This document shows, piece after piece, positions 8,238-18,357 of a stretch of 64,000 bases of DNA (position 1 is its first letter; each line of letters starts with the position of its first letter). Position numbers and translations under genes: made by a program. The notes below the pieces were generated by a model, which had not been told where the DNA came from, did not search any database, and saw only the letters and a list, made by a program, of their open reading frames with translations. This stretch comes from Paenibacillus sp. YN15 (lineage in GTDB: Bacteria; Bacillota; Bacilli; Paenibacillales; NBRC-103111). Where the stretch lies: positions 1 through 64,000 of the forward strand of contig NZ_QMFA01000038.1 of the NCBI RefSeq assembly GCF_003285005.1. The letters are read 5' to 3'.

Positions 8238-8630
8238 TTAACGCTTGGAGAACTGAGGAGCACGACGGGCTGCTTTCAAGCCGTACTTCTTCCGTTCCTT
8301 CATACGAGGGTCACGAGTCAGGAAGCCTGCGCGCTTCAGGGAACCGCGGAGCTCCGGGTCAGCCTTCAGCAGGGCGCGGGAGATGCCGTGACGGATCGCT
8401 CCGGCTTGTCCGGACATGCCGCCGCCGTTGGCGATAACCAGTACATCATATCTACCCAGAGTTTCAGTCAGGTTCAGAGGCTGCTTTACGATCAGCTTCA
8501 GTGTTTCCAGACCAAAGTATTCGTTAATGTCGCGCTTATTGATTACGATTCGTCCTTCACCCGGAATCAAACGTACACGTGCTACCGAGTGCTTACGACG
8601 ACCGGTTCCATAGTATTGTACAGTTGCCAT
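8238..8630 (-). CDS. rpsI: 30S ribosomal protein S9
   Basis: The 130-aa product is full-length S9: [19 protein letters not shown] at the start, [20 protein letters not shown] in the middle, and the basic tail RRAPQFSKR whose last Arg reaches the P-site tRNA in the family. It follows rplM after 18 bases in the conserved rplM-rpsI pair and ends in a clear terminator. Confidence 0.97.
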   Translation of the reverse strand: MATVQYYGTGRRKHSVARVRLIPGEGRIVINKRDINEYFGLETLKLIVKQPLNLTETLGRYDVLVIANGGGMSGQAGAIRHGISRALLKADPELRGSLKRAGFLTRDPRMKERKKYGLKAARRAPQFSKR

Positions 8631-8648
8631 GAAATGGTCCTCCTCTTA

Positions 8649-9086
8649 TTATCCGCGAAGTTCCCAAACTTCGGGTTGTTGAGCTTGATGCGGATGCTCG
8701 GCACCAGCGTATACTTTAATTCTTGTCTTCAGAGAATCACCCAGACGGTTCTTCGGCAGCATGCCGTGAACAGCCAGCTCAATCATCCGCTCCGGCTTGT
8801 TCTTCAGCATATCGCCTGCGGAAGTAGCCTTCAAGCCGCCCGGATAATGGGAGTGACGGTAGTACATTTTTTGGGAGAGCTTCTTGCCGGTCAGTTCGAT
8901 CTTGTCGGCGTTAATCACAACGACGAAATCGCCGCCGTCCACATGGGGGGTGAAATCCGGTTTATGTTTACCGCGAATGATACCGGCCACTTCACTGGCC
9001 AGACGGCCGAGGGTTTTGCCTTCGGCGTCTACAAGATACCATTTGCGTTCGGCTGCATTGCCTTTAGGCATATATGTCGTACGCAT
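8649..9086 (-). CDS. rplM: 50S ribosomal protein L13
   Basis: The 145-aa L13 begins [20 protein letters not shown] and includes the family blocks [20 protein letters not shown] and AVHGMLPKN. The ATG at 9086 is preceded by AGGAGG at a good distance; the open frame upstream (to 9197) runs into a hairpin repeat and is not part of the protein. L13 is an early 23S-binding assembly protein. It leads the rplM-rpsI operon, which has its own promoter and a structured leader of about 250 bases. Confidence 0.96.
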   Translation of the reverse strand: MRTTYMPKGNAAERKWYLVDAEGKTLGRLASEVAGIIRGKHKPDFTPHVDGGDFVVVINADKIELTGKKLSQKMYYRHSHYPGGLKATSAGDMLKNKPERMIELAVHGMLPKNRLGDSLKTRIKVYAGAEHPHQAQQPEVWELRG

Positions 9087-9092
9087 CTTGAT

Positions 9093-9212
9093 CCTCCTAA
9101 AAGTTTTTACGTCGGTAAAAACTAGCATCGTAAGCATGGACTGAGTTATTGCGCCAGTAGAATCTGGCATCGTAAACATAAGCTGAGTTATAAGCATTCA
9201 TAAAGTTTATGC
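9093..9212 (-). repeat. hairpin-linker-hairpin intergenic element, copy B (three hairpins), ending at the rplM ribosome binding site
   Basis: On the minus strand there are three hairpins in a row: GCATAAAC/GTTTATGC-like (9194-9212), GCCAG-6-CTGGC (9153-9168) and AGTTTTTAC-4-GTAAAAACT (9102-9123). The gaps between them carry ATGTTTACGATG and ATGCTTACGATG. The last hairpin is directly followed by TTTAGGAGG, the rplM ribosome binding site. The same plan is found before rpmJ, rplJ and cwlD. Confidence 0.7.
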
Positions 9213-9282
9213 GGATAAAGACACGCAATCAGCCAAGCTGACTTGCGGCCATTATGCATGATATTGCGACACTGCAGGGTCG

Positions 9283-9332
9283 GTTGCTTCACAACTCGGG
9301 GCAAGTGGGGGTGCCAGTTGTGAAACACCAAC
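9283..9332 (-). promoter_or_regulatory. stem in the rplM leader
   Basis: GTTGCTTCACAACT (9283-9296) can pair with AGTTGTGAAACACCAAC (9316-9332) around a GC-rich loop. It starts only a few bases downstream of the promoter, so it would be at the 5' end of the rplM mRNA. An L13 leader that binds its own product is known in Bacillales; I cannot confirm that this is that RNA. Confidence 0.45.
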
Positions 9333-9336
9333 AACT

Positions 9337-9365
9337 ATAATACTACAGTGTCTGCCAAATGGCAA
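9337..9365 (-). promoter_or_regulatory. promoter of rplM-rpsI
   Basis: On the minus strand TTGCCA (9360-9365) and TATTAT (9337-9342) are 17 bp apart, about 250 bases before rplM and directly after the truA stop codon. Confidence 0.7.
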
Positions 9366-9368
9366 GCA

Positions 9369-10133
9369 TTAATCGTACTCGACTCGCCATAACGTTAAAC
9401 CGTGTGCTTCAGCCGTCGGACCCGCCAGACGCCGGTTTTTGGCTTCCAGAATTCTTTTCATGTCCTCAGGCCGACGTTTTCCTTGCCCGATTTGGATTAG
9501 CGTTCCCGCCATAATCCGGACCATATTATAGAGAAATCCGTTTCCGGTTATTTCAAAATGGATCGAGCGCGCTAATTCATCCCCCGGCAGCGGATCATGC
9601 AGGACAAGCAGATCGGCATCATAAATGGTTCTGACCCTTGAATCCTTATCGCATCTGACCGTGCAAAAGGAGGTGAAATCATGGGTTCCCTTTACATACG
9701 TCAGGGCTTCCTTCATTGCCGCGGTATCCAGTTTCCTGGGATGATGAAAGCGGGTACGGGTATAAAGCAAATCCGGAAATTTGGAGTTCTGGATCACGTA
9801 ACGGTAGGTCTTCAGCTTCGCAGACCGGCGGGCATGGAAGTCAAGGGGCATTTCCCAGGCTTCATAAACCACAATGTCGTTGGGCAGCCTTGTATTGAGG
9901 GCAATACTCCACCGTTCAATGGGGATCGCCGACTCAGTCAGGAAATGCGCCACTTGAGCCCTGGCATGCACACCGGCATCGGTACGTCCGGACCCGTGCA
10001 GCTTGACGGTCTCTCCAGTCAGCAGCCGGATGGCCGCCTCCAGGTGGTCCTGAACGGTATTGCCGCCGGGCTGTGTCTGGAAGCCGTAGTAGCCGGTTCC
10101 GTCGTAGCCGATCACCAAGGCAATGTTCCTCAC
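9369..10133 (-). CDS. truA: tRNA pseudouridine(38-40) synthase TruA
   Basis: The 254-aa enzyme converts U38-40 of the tRNA anticodon stem to pseudouridine. The catalytic Asp is in GSGRTDAGVHARAQVAHF (about residue 54 from the chosen start), and the second family block RSIHFEITGNGFLYNMVRIMAGTL is present. I chose the GTG at 10133 because GGAGG lies 5 bases upstream and VRNIALVIGYDG is the usual N-terminus; an ATG ten codons earlier has a weak site. In B. subtilis the ecfA1-ecfA2-ecfT genes lie between rplQ and truA; here they are missing. Confidence 0.93.
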   Translation of the reverse strand: MRNIALVIGYDGTGYYGFQTQPGGNTVQDHLEAAIRLLTGETVKLHGSGRTDAGVHARAQVAHFLTESAIPIERWSIALNTRLPNDIVVYEAWEMPLDFHARRSAKLKTYRYVIQNSKFPDLLYTRTRFHHPRKLDTAAMKEALTYVKGTHDFTSFCTVRCDKDSRVRTIYDADLLVLHDPLPGDELARSIHFEITGNGFLYNMVRIMAGTLIQIGQGKRRPEDMKRILEAKNRRLAGPTAEAHGLTLWRVEYD

Positions 10134-10283
10134 ATGTACCTCCACTAGCCATAACATCCCCACAAAGGCATTTCGTCCATTCCTGGCGCCATACTCTTGC
10201 GGGGACCGGCAATTGCAAAAGGCGTGAATGCAAAAAGGGCTTCATCAGAATCTCAAGATTCCGTCCACCCTCTTCCCATTGTC

Positions 10284-10649
10284 TTACGCCCGGTCAACCA
10301 ATTCCAGATATACCATAGGAGCAGCGTCGCCGCGGCGGGGACCCAGCTTCATGATGCGGGTATATCCGCCTTGACGTTCGGAATAGCGGGTTGCCAAATC
10401 CGAGAACAGCTTTTGAATCGCATCTTGGTCTTCAGTCGCTTTCTCTCTGCGAACAAATGCTGCGACCTGACGGCGTGCGTGCAGATCTCCGCGCTTGGCA
10501 AGAGTGATCAGCTTCTCGGCAATGGAACGAACTTCCTTCGCTTTGGCTTCAGTCGTTTCGATGCGTTCATGTATGAACAAGTCAGTGACCAGATCGCGGA
10601 AAAGTGCTTTTCTCGCGCTGGAGTCACGACCCAACTTTTGGTATGCCAC
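10284..10649 (-). CDS. rplQ: 50S ribosomal protein L17
   Basis: The 121-aa product has the standard start [20 protein letters not shown] and the end [27 protein letters not shown]17 lies near the peptide exit tunnel. It follows rpoA as in all Firmicutes alpha operons. An 80-base gap to rpoA contains a small perfect hairpin (10681-10698). Confidence 0.97.
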   Translation of the reverse strand: MAYQKLGRDSSARKALFRDLVTDLFIHERIETTEAKAKEVRSIAEKLITLAKRGDLHARRQVAAFVRREKATEDQDAIQKLFSDLATRYSERQGGYTRIMKLGPRRGDAAPMVYLELVDRA

Positions 10650-10680
10650 TATTGTTCCCTCCTTGAAAATCCTTTTGCTG

Positions 10681-10698
10681 GCTTTGGGATACCAAAGC
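10681..10698 (-). repeat. hairpin between rpoA and rplQ
   Basis: GCTTTGG-GATA-CCAAAGC is a perfect 7-bp stem in the 80-base gap. No T-run follows, so it is more likely a processing or stability element than a terminator. Confidence 0.45.
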
Positions 10699-10729
10699 GC
10701 TTCGTGGCAGGCCGAAGGTCAAGCAGGTC

Positions 10730-11674
10730 TTAATCTTCTGTACGAAGTCCCAATCCCAGCTCTTCCAGCTTCTCCTGCACTTCCTCCAAAGACTTGCGGC
10801 CCAGGTTGCGGACCTTCATCATGTCTTCTTCGGTTTTGGTGATCAGTTCCTGAACCGTATTGATACCGGCACGCTTCAGGCAGTTGTAGGAGCGGACAGA
10901 CAGATCCAGTTCCTCGATGGTCATCTCCAGAACCTTTTCCTTCTTGTCCTCTTCCTTCTCCACCATAATCTCCGCATCCTTGGCCTCATCAGTCAGGCCG
11001 ACGAAGAGCATCAGATGCTCGGTCAGGATCTTGGCGCCGATGCTTACCGCTTCCTCGGGACGGATGCTGCCATCTGTCCAGACCTCCAAGGTAAGCTTAT
11101 CATAGTTAGTCACTTGACCGACACGGGTGTTCTCCACTGCATAGTTCACACGAGTAATCGGCGTATAGATGGAATCAATCGGAATGACCCCGATCGGGGT
11201 ATCCTCCCGCTTGTTCTTATCCGCAGATACGTATCCCCGGCCTCTATTCGCATGAATGCGCATGTGCAGGCGGGCATCGGATGACAACGTAGCAATGAGA
11301 AGGTCAGGGTTCAGGATTTCCACGTCGCTGTCCGTGCGGATATCGCCGGCAAAAACCTGGCCTTCCCCTTCTGCATCGATCTCGAGAACTTTTTCTTCGT
11401 CGGAATGAATCTTTAACGATAGACCCTTCAGGTTCAGGATAATCTCTGTTACGTCTTCCACAACTCCAGGAATGGTGGAGAATTCGTGCAGCACGCCGTC
11501 GATGTGAACGGAAGTGACAGCAGCCCCCGGCAAGGAGGACAGAAGAATCCGGCGCAGAGAGTTACCGAGCGTCGTGCCGTATCCGCGCTCAAGCGGTTCG
11601 ACCACGAATTTACCATACGTGCCGTCATCGTGGATCGTTACGGTCTCTATTTTCGGCTTTTCAATCTCTATCAT
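10730..11674 (-). CDS. rpoA: DNA-directed RNA polymerase subunit alpha
   Basis: The 314-aa subunit has the assembly domain (about residues 1-230, with [18 protein letters not shown]) and the DNA- and activator-binding C-terminal domain (about 250-314, [20 protein letters not shown]). It dimerises to start assembly of the polymerase. ATG at 11674 has GGAGGG upstream and gives the usual [11 protein letters not shown]-terminus. It lies between rpsK and rplQ as in B. subtilis. Confidence 0.97.
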   Translation of the reverse strand: MIEIEKPKIETVTIHDDGTYGKFVVEPLERGYGTTLGNSLRRILLSSLPGAAVTSVHIDGVLHEFSTIPGVVEDVTEIILNLKGLSLKIHSDEEKVLEIDAEGEGQVFAGDIRTDSDVEILNPDLLIATLSSDARLHMRIHANRGRGYVSADKNKREDTPIGVIPIDSIYTPITRVNYAVENTRVGQVTNYDKLTLEVWTDGSIRPEEAVSIGAKILTEHLMLFVGLTDEAKDAEIMVEKEEDKKEKVLEMTIEELDLSVRSYNCLKRAGINTVQELITKTEEDMMKVRNLGRKSLEEVQEKLEELGLGLRTED

Positions 11675-11752
11675 TAAAATACCCTCCTTCGAAACGTCGT
11701 TCCGTCTGGATACGATTATGCACCATAAATCAAGTAGTATGCCTATCCCTTC

Positions 11753-11773
11753 CAAACATTATTCACATGTTTG
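11753..11773 (-). repeat. hairpin between rpsK and rpoA
   Basis: CAAACAT (11753-11759) and ATGTTTG (11767-11773) form a perfect 7-bp stem in the 127-base rpsK-rpoA gap. I see no clear promoter in this gap. Confidence 0.4.
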
Positions 11774-11801
11774 AAAGTTTTATACCACTGTACCAGCTTG
11801 A

Positions 11802-12200
11802 TTATACGCGGCGACGTTTAGGCGGGCGGCAACCGTTATGGGGAATCGGGGTTACGTCCTTGATCAGGTTGACTTCCAGACCGGCAGCCTGCAAAGAGCG
11901 GATAGCTGCTTCGCGGCCTGCGCCAGGACCCTTAACCATAACTTCAACTGCTTTCATACCATGCTCCATTGCGCTCTTCGCAGCGGACTCGGCAGCCATT
12001 TGAGCGGCGAACGGAGTGCTTTTGCGGGAGCCTTTGAAGCCCAGGTTACCGGCAGATGCCCAGGAAATTGCGTTTCCGTGGGGATCAGTGATGGTAACAA
12101 TGGTGTTGTTGAAGGTGGAGCGGATATGGGCAACACCGGACTCGATGTTTTTCCGGTCGCGGCGTTTGGTACGAACGACTTTGGATTTAGGCTTTGCCAT
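11802..12200 (-). CDS. rpsK: 30S ribosomal protein S11
   Basis: The 132-aa product shows the S11 core: [44 protein letters not shown] and the basic end [19 protein letters not shown]11 forms part of the 30S platform near the E site. It is 19 bases after rpsM, in the usual rpmJ-rpsM-rpsK-rpoA-rplQ order. Confidence 0.97.
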   Translation of the reverse strand: MAKPKSKVVRTKRRDRKNIESGVAHIRSTFNNTIVTITDPHGNAISWASAGNLGFKGSRKSTPFAAQMAAESAAKSAMEHGMKAVEVMVKGPGAGREAAIRSLQAAGLEVNLIKDVTPIPHNGCRPPKRRRV

Positions 12201-12219
12201 TGCGGGTTATCCCTCCTTC

Positions 12220-12588
12220 TTACTTCTTCTTGTTCGCTACAGTACGGCGAGGACCCTTGCGCGTACGAGCGTTGGTTTTGGTGCGTTGGCCACGGACAGG
12301 CAGGCCGCGACGATGACGAACACCGCGGTAGCAGCCGATTTCGATCAACCGTTTGATGCTGAGGGCAACTTCGCGGCGCAGATCGCCTTCCACCTTAATG
12401 TTGTGGTCAATATATTCACGAAGCTTGCTGACTTCGTCTTCGGTCAGATCGCGGATGCGAGTGTCCGGGTTGATGCCGGTAGCAGCGATAATCTTTTGGG
12501 AAGTGGCTTTGCCAATTCCGAAAATGTACGTCAGTCCAATTTCCACGCGCTTGTCGCGCGGCAAGTCTACACCAGATATACGGGCCAT
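12220..12588 (-). CDS. rpsM: 30S ribosomal protein S13
   Basis: The 122-aa product begins [20 protein letters not shown] and ends with the basic tail [19 protein letters not shown]. It holds the helix-two-turn-helix block [15 protein letters not shown] and the [19 protein letters not shown] motif. S13 sits in the 30S head and contacts the P-site tRNA and L5. Confidence 0.97.
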   Translation of the reverse strand: MARISGVDLPRDKRVEIGLTYIFGIGKATSQKIIAATGINPDTRIRDLTEDEVSKLREYIDHNIKVEGDLRREVALSIKRLIEIGCYRGVRHRRGLPVRGQRTKTNARTRKGPRRTVANKKK

Positions 12589-12609
12589 GTTAGAGACACA
12601 ACCTCCTTT

Positions 12610-12804
<195 letters not shown>

Positions 12805-12820
12805 TCATTGTTCCAGCCAT

Positions 12821-13039
12821 TTATTTGTAACGGTACGTAATCCGGCCTCTGGTCAGGTCATAGGGAGACAGTTCCACTGTCACCTTGTCGCCCGGCAGGA
12901 TTCGGATGAAGTGCATCCGGATTTTGCCGGACACATGGGCCAAAATCTTATGACCGTTTTCCAACTCTACTTTAAACATCGCATTGGGAAGCGGCTCAAT
13001 GACCGTTCCTTCCACTTCAATAACATCTTCTTTGGCCAC
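12821..13039 (-). CDS. infA: translation initiation factor IF-1
   Basis: The 72-aa protein is a full-length S1/OB-fold IF-1 ([20 protein letters not shown] ... [13 protein letters not shown]). IF-1 blocks the A site during initiation. Its place between the KOW-protein gene and rpmJ in the spc/alpha cluster is standard for Bacillales. Confidence 0.97.
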   Translation of the reverse strand: MAKEDVIEVEGTVIEPLPNAMFKVELENGHKILAHVSGKIRMHFIRILPGDKVTVELSPYDLTRGRITYRYK

Positions 13040-13075
13040 GGATGATTCTCCTTTCGCTTCGAGCTTCCGTCTTGC

Positions 13076-13363
13076 TTAGGAAGGGAGGTACTTGGCCAGC
13101 GCATGGCGCAGCTTGCCGTTGGTTACCCGTCCCGTTTCCAATAAACTGTTGACGACAATGTCGCTGGTTTCATTCTGCAGTTCCAGGTGAAGCAGGTTTT
13201 TCTTCTTCGGGTGGTCGAACTTGCGGGTCCGACCATCTGCAATCAGCACGCTCCGCTGGTCGACGAGACCAACAATGACAGCATAGTCGCCGCTGTCCCG
13301 TCCGCGCAGAATTTTGACAATTTGGCCGAGTTGAGGAACTTTAGCGATTTCCACGATTCTCAC
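13076..13363 (-). CDS. KOW domain RNA-binding protein (YbzG-like, L14e-type)
   Basis: The 95-aa protein has a KOW motif near its start (PQLGQIVKILRGRDSGDYAVIVGL), as in ribosomal proteins L14e/L6e/L27e. B. subtilis YbzG occupies the same slot between map and infA. The family's role is unknown; the RNA-binding motif and location suggest a ribosome-linked function. It begins right after the map stop codon, so translation is probably coupled. Confidence 0.88.
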   Translation of the reverse strand: MRIVEIAKVPQLGQIVKILRGRDSGDYAVIVGLVDQRSVLIADGRTRKFDHPKKKNLLHLELQNETSDIVVNSLLETGRVTNGKLRHALAKYLPS

Positions 13364-14110
13364 CTACAGAGCAGTAAGGATTTCGTATCCATCCGCCGTT
13401 ACCGCAACCGTATGTTCAAAGTGCGCGCATAACGCTCCATCTACCGTCACGACCGTCCAATTATCCTCCAGAGTGCGAACGTACCGTTCGCCTGCATTGA
13501 CCATCGGCTCGATGGCCAACACCATGCCTGCTTTGAGACGCGGCCCCCTGTCCGGACTGCCGTAATTGGGAATCTGGGGTTCTTCGTGCAGCTTCCGGCC
13601 GATTCCGTGTCCGACGTATTCCCGTACCACGGAAAACCCTTCACCTTCGATACATTTCTGTATTGCATGTGAAACCGTATAAAGACGAACATCCGGTTTG
13701 ATCAGGTCCAGCCCTTGATACAAGGACCGTTCCGTAACCTCCAGAAGCTTCTTGGCTTCCGCCGAAATATCCCCAACGGGATAGGTCCAGGCCGAATCGC
13801 CATGATAGCCTTTATATTCCGCCCCTATATCCAAGCTGATAATGTCGCCTTCGTTTAAGACCCGGTCACCGGGAATCCCATGTACCAGCTCCTCGTTGAC
13901 TGAAGCACAGATACTGCCGGGAAAACCGCCATAGCCTTTGAAGGATGGTATTGCATCCCTGCTGCGAATATACTCTTCTGCGATCTGATCCAACTGTTTG
14001 GTTGTTGCGCCCGGACGGATCGCCTTGGCAAGCACTTGATGCGTCTCCGCAACAATGCGCCCGGCTTCCCGCATGATGAGCAGTTCGCTCTCGGACTTGC
14101 AGATGATCAT
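13364..14110 (-). CDS. map: type I methionine aminopeptidase
   Basis: The 248-aa enzyme removes the N-terminal Met from new proteins. Pita-bread-fold metal and catalytic residues are visible: [18 protein letters not shown] (His), [20 protein letters not shown] (Asp pair), [19 protein letters not shown] (His) and [10 protein letters not shown] (Glu). The ATG overlaps the adk stop by 4 bases (ATGA). No N-terminal zinc-finger extension is present. Confidence 0.96.
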   Translation of the reverse strand: MIICKSESELLIMREAGRIVAETHQVLAKAIRPGATTKQLDQIAEEYIRSRDAIPSFKGYGGFPGSICASVNEELVHGIPGDRVLNEGDIISLDIGAEYKGYHGDSAWTYPVGDISAEAKKLLEVTERSLYQGLDLIKPDVRLYTVSHAIQKCIEGEGFSVVREYVGHGIGRKLHEEPQIPNYGSPDRGPRLKAGMVLAIEPMVNAGERYVRTLEDNWTVVTVDGALCAHFEHTVAVTADGYEILTAL

Positions 14111-14760
14111 TCGCCAAGACCTCGCAGTATGGAGCTGATTTCCGCGGTAACCAGTTGGATGTCCTGCTCACCGTTAACTTCTTTCAGGACCCCTTTGTTC
14201 CGGTAGTAATCCAGAAGCGGTGCGGTTTTGCTCGAGTATTCGTCAAGCCTGGTACCGACTTTTTCCTCTGTATCATCGGAGCGCTGGTAGAGCTCGCCGG
14301 AGCACTTGTCGCAGACACCGTCGTGTTGCGGCGGGTTGAACATGACATGATAGGTTGCGCCGCAGGATTTGCAAATTCTCCGTCCAGTCAGACGGGCCAG
14401 CAACAAGCTGCGGTCGACCACCAGATTGAAAACCACATCGATTTTCTTCTCCAGCTCGGTCATCATCCCATCAAGGCTCTCGGCTTGCTGAAGAGTCCGG
14501 GGAAAGCCGTCAAGCAGAAAGCCGGCGTTGCAGTCCGGTTGGGCCAAGCGCTCACGCACAATTCCGTTTGTGATCTCATCCGGTACCAACAGTCCCTTAT
14601 CCACATAGCCTTTTGCTTCCACACCCATGGGTGTGCCTTGACTCATCGCCGCCCGAAACGCATCCCCTGTCGAAATATGCGGAATGTGAAATTCATTAAC
14701 GATGTACTCAGCCTGGGTCCCTTTACCGGCTCCGGGAGGACCCATAAACAGAATGTTCAT
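14107..14760 (-). CDS. adk: adenylate kinase (zinc-lid form)
   Basis: The 217-aa enzyme interconverts ATP + AMP and 2 ADP. The P-loop is [14 protein letters not shown] at residue ~7, followed by the AMP site ([10 protein letters not shown]) and [13 protein letters not shown]. The lid has four cysteines (CKSCGATYH ... CDKCSG) that bind zinc, the usual Gram-positive form. The ATG at 14760 gives the standard [10 protein letters not shown] start. It lies between secY and map as in B. subtilis. Confidence 0.96.
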   Translation of the reverse strand: MNILFMGPPGAGKGTQAEYIVNEFHIPHISTGDAFRAAMSQGTPMGVEAKGYVDKGLLVPDEITNGIVRERLAQPDCNAGFLLDGFPRTLQQAESLDGMMTELEKKIDVVFNLVVDRSLLLARLTGRRICKSCGATYHVMFNPPQHDGVCDKCSGELYQRSDDTEEKVGTRLDEYSSKTAPLLDYYRNKGVLKEVNGEQDIQLVTAEISSILRGLGE

Positions 14761-14839
14761 GCCTCGCTTACCTCCCCCGAAGGAGATCGACAAAAACCAG
14801 TCGCTGATTTTCGCCGATCCTTTAATCTATCCCGTCTGT

Positions 14840-16138
14840 TTACTTGTTGATGAAGCCCTTGTAATGGCGTTTGATCAGTTGGCCTTCAATCTGCTTCATG
14901 GTATCGAGACCAACACCGACCACGATAAGCAGTGAAGTACCGCCGATCCGAACAGAGTTCGGGAGATCCGCCAGGTTGGACAACACTACGGGAAGCAAGG
15001 AGATGAGCGACAGGAATATAGCTCCGGAGAGCGTGATGCGGGTCATGACGCGGGTCAGATAAGTGGCCGTTGTTTTGCCCGGACGCACGCCAGGGATATA
15101 TCCGCCGTTCTTCTTCATATTGTCAGCCATTTGCATCGGGTTAAATTGAACGAAGGTGTAGAAGAAGGTAAACCCGATGATCATCAGAACAAACAAAACC
15201 ATACCAAGCGGACGCTGGTAGGTGAAGTGCTGCATAATCCAGTCAGCTACCGCATTTCCTCTCCAGAACTGCGCGATGGTGGAGGGGAAATACAGGAGGG
15301 AGGAGGCGAAGATGACCGGGATAACACCCGCGGCATTCACCTTCAGCGGAAGGTGGGTCGATTGACCGCCGTACATCTTGCGTCCGACTACCCGTTTGGC
15401 ATACTGAACCGGAATTTTGCGAACGCCCTGTTGAACAAAGATGACACCTACGACAATCGCCAGAATGGCAACGACCAGCAGGACAAGCTTGATGATGTTG
15501 AAGAACAGTGCATCACCGGCATCCTTGAACATTTTCAGGTAAATTTGTTGTGAGCTGGATGGGAAGGATGCAACAATCCCCGCAAAGATGATAATGGAGA
15601 TACCGTTGCCGATTCCATTCTCCGTGATTTGTTCCCCTAACCACATCAGGAAAGCCGTACCCGCAGTCAACACAATTGCAATCATCAGATAGGTTGTGAA
15701 GCTCGGATCAATCACAAGACCGCTGAAATAGTTGTTGAAACCAATGGACATACCAAAGGCTTGAATCATCCCTAAAACAACGGTTCCGTACCTTGTAATT
15801 TGAGTGGACTTCTTCCGGCCAGCTTCGCCTTCCTTAGCCCATTGGGCCAGGATCGGCACCACGTCCATGGACAAGAGCTGCACGATAATCGAAGCTGTAA
15901 TGTAAGGCATGATCCCCATTGCGAAAATAGAGAACTGGAAGAGCGCGCCACCCGAAAAGATGTTCATCATCCCGAAAATATCGGCATTCTGCTGGTCTGT
16001 GGCCGACAGAACGTCAGTATTGATATTGGGCACCGGAATAAAAGCGCCAATACGGTAGACGATCAAAACGGCCAGTGTGAACAAAATCCGTCTACGGAGA
16101 TCGTCTACTTTCATGATGTTGGATATGGTTTTAAACAT
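14840..16138 (-). CDS. secY: protein translocase subunit SecY
   Basis: The 432-aa protein has ten membrane segments and the SecY signatures GAFIPVPNINTD, NPMQMADNMKKNGGYIPGVRPG and TYLTRVMTRITLSGAIF. It forms the SecYEG export channel with SecE (42402-42614). The ATG at 16138 overlaps the rplO stop (TGATG), and GAGGTG lies upstream, so a TTG one codon earlier is not needed. Confidence 0.96.
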   Translation of the reverse strand: MFKTISNIMKVDDLRRRILFTLAVLIVYRIGAFIPVPNINTDVLSATDQQNADIFGMMNIFSGGALFQFSIFAMGIMPYITASIIVQLLSMDVVPILAQWAKEGEAGRKKSTQITRYGTVVLGMIQAFGMSIGFNNYFSGLVIDPSFTTYLMIAIVLTAGTAFLMWLGEQITENGIGNGISIIIFAGIVASFPSSSQQIYLKMFKDAGDALFFNIIKLVLLVVAILAIVVGVIFVQQGVRKIPVQYAKRVVGRKMYGGQSTHLPLKVNAAGVIPVIFASSLLYFPSTIAQFWRGNAVADWIMQHFTYQRPLGMVLFVLMIIGFTFFYTFVQFNPMQMADNMKKNGGYIPGVRPGKTTATYLTRVMTRITLSGAIFLSLISLLPVVLSNLADLPNSVRIGGTSLLIVVGVGLDTMKQIEGQLIKRHYKGFINK

Positions 16139-16578
16139 CAAATCACCTCGGATGTACCGCCGGCAGCCGTGATCTTCTCTACCGCAGATTGGGAGAACTT
16201 ATTCGCTTTTACTGTCAAGCTAACAGTCAGCTCACCGTTGCCCAGGATCTTAATGCCATCCTTTTGGTTCTTGACGATGCCGGTTTCCTTCAGGGATTCC
16301 GGAGTCACTACGGTACCTGCTGCGAACTGGTTCAGATCCTCCAAGTTCACAATTGCGTATTCCACGCGATTGAAGTTTTTGAAACCACGCTTGGGCAAAC
16401 GACGGAACAACGGGTTTTGGCCACCCTCGAATCCAGGACGGACACCGCCGCCGGACCGAGCCCACTGACCTTTGTGACCGCGGGTTGCAGTCTTGCCCAT
16501 GCCGCTACCGATACCGCGACCAACACGTTTTTTCGGATGTTTGGACCCAGGAGCAGGAGAAAGTTCATGTAACTTCAT
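16138..16578 (-). CDS. rplO: 50S ribosomal protein L15
   Basis: The 146-aa protein shows the Gly/Lys/Arg-rich L15 N-terminus ([41 protein letters not shown]) and the C-terminal [21 protein letters not shown]15 is a late 50S assembly protein. It overlaps secY by one base. Confidence 0.97.
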   Translation of the reverse strand: MKLHELSPAPGSKHPKKRVGRGIGSGMGKTATRGHKGQWARSGGGVRPGFEGGQNPLFRRLPKRGFKNFNRVEYAIVNLEDLNQFAAGTVVTPESLKETGIVKNQKDGIKILGNGELTVSLTVKANKFSQSAVEKITAAGGTSEVI

Positions 16579-16635
16579 CGTTTGTGCACCTCCTATTCAT
16601 TTGTCTTTTATCTGCAGACCATTGTGTTCATCATG

Positions 16636-16824
16636 TTACGCGTCAACTTCCACAACTTCAACCAGATGGCTGACCTTGGCAATCATGCCGCGGATTGCAG
16701 CATTGTCCTGGTGAAGAGCGGTTTGGTTGGTTTTGCGCAAGCCCAAGGTGCGAACGGTAACCCGTTGGGTTTCCGGACGGCCGATCAGGCTCTTCTTCAG
16801 GGTTACTTGCAGTTGCTTTGCCAT
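16636..16824 (-). CDS. rpmD: 50S ribosomal protein L30
   Basis: The 62-aa protein has the short bacterial L30 form with [20 protein letters not shown] and a C-terminal [19 protein letters not shown]. It follows rpsE after 12 bases. L30 is non-essential in some bacteria but kept in the spc operon. Confidence 0.96.
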   Translation of the reverse strand: MAKQLQVTLKKSLIGRPETQRVTVRTLGLRKTNQTALHQDNAAIRGMIAKVSHLVEVVEVDA

Positions 16825-16836
16825 GGTTATTCCTCC

Positions 16837-17334
16837 TTAACCTAACAGCTCAGCTACAGTTTTGCCGCGGAGCTTTGCAACATCCTCGGCTTTCTTAAGG
16901 CGTTGAAGGCCTTCGATTGTAGCGTTGACCATATTGATGGAGTTGGAAGAACCCAGGGATTTGGTGAGGATATCGCCAACGCCCGCCAATTCCAGTACTG
17001 CACGAACCGGACCGCCTGCAATCACACCGGTACCTTCGCTGGCCGGCTTCAGGAGCACACGTCCTGCGCCGAACTTGCCGATGACCAGGTGAGGGATAGT
17101 GGTTCCCTTCAGCGGAACGTAAACCAGGTTTTTCTTGGCGTCTTCAATGCCTTTTTTGATGGCATCGCCGACTTCGGATGCTTTGCCGATACCGGCTCCG
17201 ACCCAGCCGTTGCCGTCGCCGACAACAACCAGCGCACTGAAGCTGAAACGGCGTCCGCCCTTAACAACCTTGGCAACACGGTTGATGTGGACCGTTTTAT
17301 CTTTCAGTTCTAACGTATTAGGATCTACGCGCAA
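16837..17334 (-). CDS. rpsE: 30S ribosomal protein S5
   Basis: The 165-aa protein has the double-stranded-RNA-binding-like N-terminal block [20 protein letters not shown] and [21 protein letters not shown], then the C-terminal [17 protein letters not shown]5 lies at the mRNA entry side and takes part in decoding accuracy; loop residues known to alter spectinomycin response (the KGGRRFSF loop) look wild type. Confidence 0.97.
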   Translation of the reverse strand: MRVDPNTLELKDKTVHINRVAKVVKGGRRFSFSALVVVGDGNGWVGAGIGKASEVGDAIKKGIEDAKKNLVYVPLKGTTIPHLVIGKFGAGRVLLKPASEGTGVIAGGPVRAVLELAGVGDILTKSLGSSNSINMVNATIEGLQRLKKAEDVAKLRGKTVAELLG

Positions 17335-17357
17335 GTCACTAACCTCCTTTTGCTTTT

Positions 17358-17720
17358 TTAAAAATCAAGACCAGCTTCACGAGCTGCATCAGCCAACGCT
17401 TGAACACGTCCGTGGTACAGGTAACCGCTGCGGTCGAATACGACCTTCTCGATACCCTTTTCCTTGGCACGTTGTGCGATCAAAGCGCCGATTTGCTTGG
17501 CTGCTTCCACGTTGCCGCCATTTTCGATACCGGATTCCTTCTCTACAGTAGAAGCGGATACCAGGGTAACACCCTTTGCATCGTCAATGATCTGAGCATA
17601 CATGTGTTTGGCAGAACGGAATATGTTGAGGCGGGGACGCTCGGTTGTGCCTTCGATCTTCTTGCGCACACGCAGGTGGCGCTTCAGACGGGCTTGGTTC
17701 TTATCGCCTTTGGTAATCAT
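17358..17720 (-). CDS. rplR: 50S ribosomal protein L18
   Basis: The 120-aa 5S rRNA-binding protein has [20 protein letters not shown] at its basic N-terminus and [28 protein letters not shown] at its end. It lies between rplF and rpsE in the standard order. Confidence 0.97.
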   Translation of the reverse strand: MITKGDKNQARLKRHLRVRKKIEGTTERPRLNIFRSAKHMYAQIIDDAKGVTLVSASTVEKESGIENGGNVEAAKQIGALIAQRAKEKGIEKVVFDRSGYLYHGRVQALADAAREAGLDF

Positions 17721-17784
17721 CCTTAAGGTTCCTCCCTTCAGCTTGCTTGCAGAAAAACTGCTAAACCGGGCTTAGGCCGCGGCA

Positions 17785-18327
17785 TTATTTTTTCTTACCG
17801 GCTTTGCCTTCCTTACGCAGGATGCGCTCGCCTTCATACTTGATACCTTTGCCTTTGTAAGGCTCGGGCAGACGGACTTCGCGGATCTTGGCGGCAGTTG
17901 CGCCAACCAGTTCCTTGTCGATGCCCTTAATGGTGATCTTGTTTTGGGCAGGAACGTCGAACTCAATACCGTTCTCCGGAACGAATTCCACCGGATGGGA
18001 ATAACCCACGTTCAGCACCAGCTTGTTGCCGGTCTTGTTGGCACGGTAACCGACGCCAACCAGCTCCAGGTTCTTGCTGTAGCCTTCCGTAACGCCGGCT
18101 ACCATATTGGCAACCACGCTGCGGGTAGTACCGTGCAGGGAGCGGTGAAGCTTGTTGTCGGAAGGGCGCTCCACGGTAATTTCACTTGTTTCTACATTTA
18201 TTTTCATATCCTTATGGACTTGGCGGGACAAGGTACCTTTCGGGCCCTTAACGGTGATCGTGGTGTTGTCCAGAGTAACCGTAACTCCATTGGGGATAAC
18301 GATTGGTTTGCGACCAATACGAGACAT
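17785..18327 (-). CDS. rplF: 50S ribosomal protein L6
   Basis: The 180-aa protein begins [17 protein letters not shown] and contains both L6 domains, with the signature [22 protein letters not shown] near the end. L6 sits near the sarcin-ricin loop and factor-binding site. Confidence 0.97.
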   Translation of the reverse strand: MSRIGRKPIVIPNGVTVTLDNTTITVKGPKGTLSRQVHKDMKINVETSEITVERPSDNKLHRSLHGTTRSVVANMVAGVTEGYSKNLELVGVGYRANKTGNKLVLNVGYSHPVEFVPENGIEFDVPAQNKITIKGIDKELVGATAAKIREVRLPEPYKGKGIKYEGERILRKEGKAGKKK

Positions 18328-18357
18328 GGTGACACCTCCATTCTTGTTCGTGCTTAA

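Noticed and set aside
13364-14171. second frames inside map and adk on the same strand
   Set aside because: They are out-of-phase shadows of map/adk; the 4-base overlap of these two genes explains the boundary without an extra gene.
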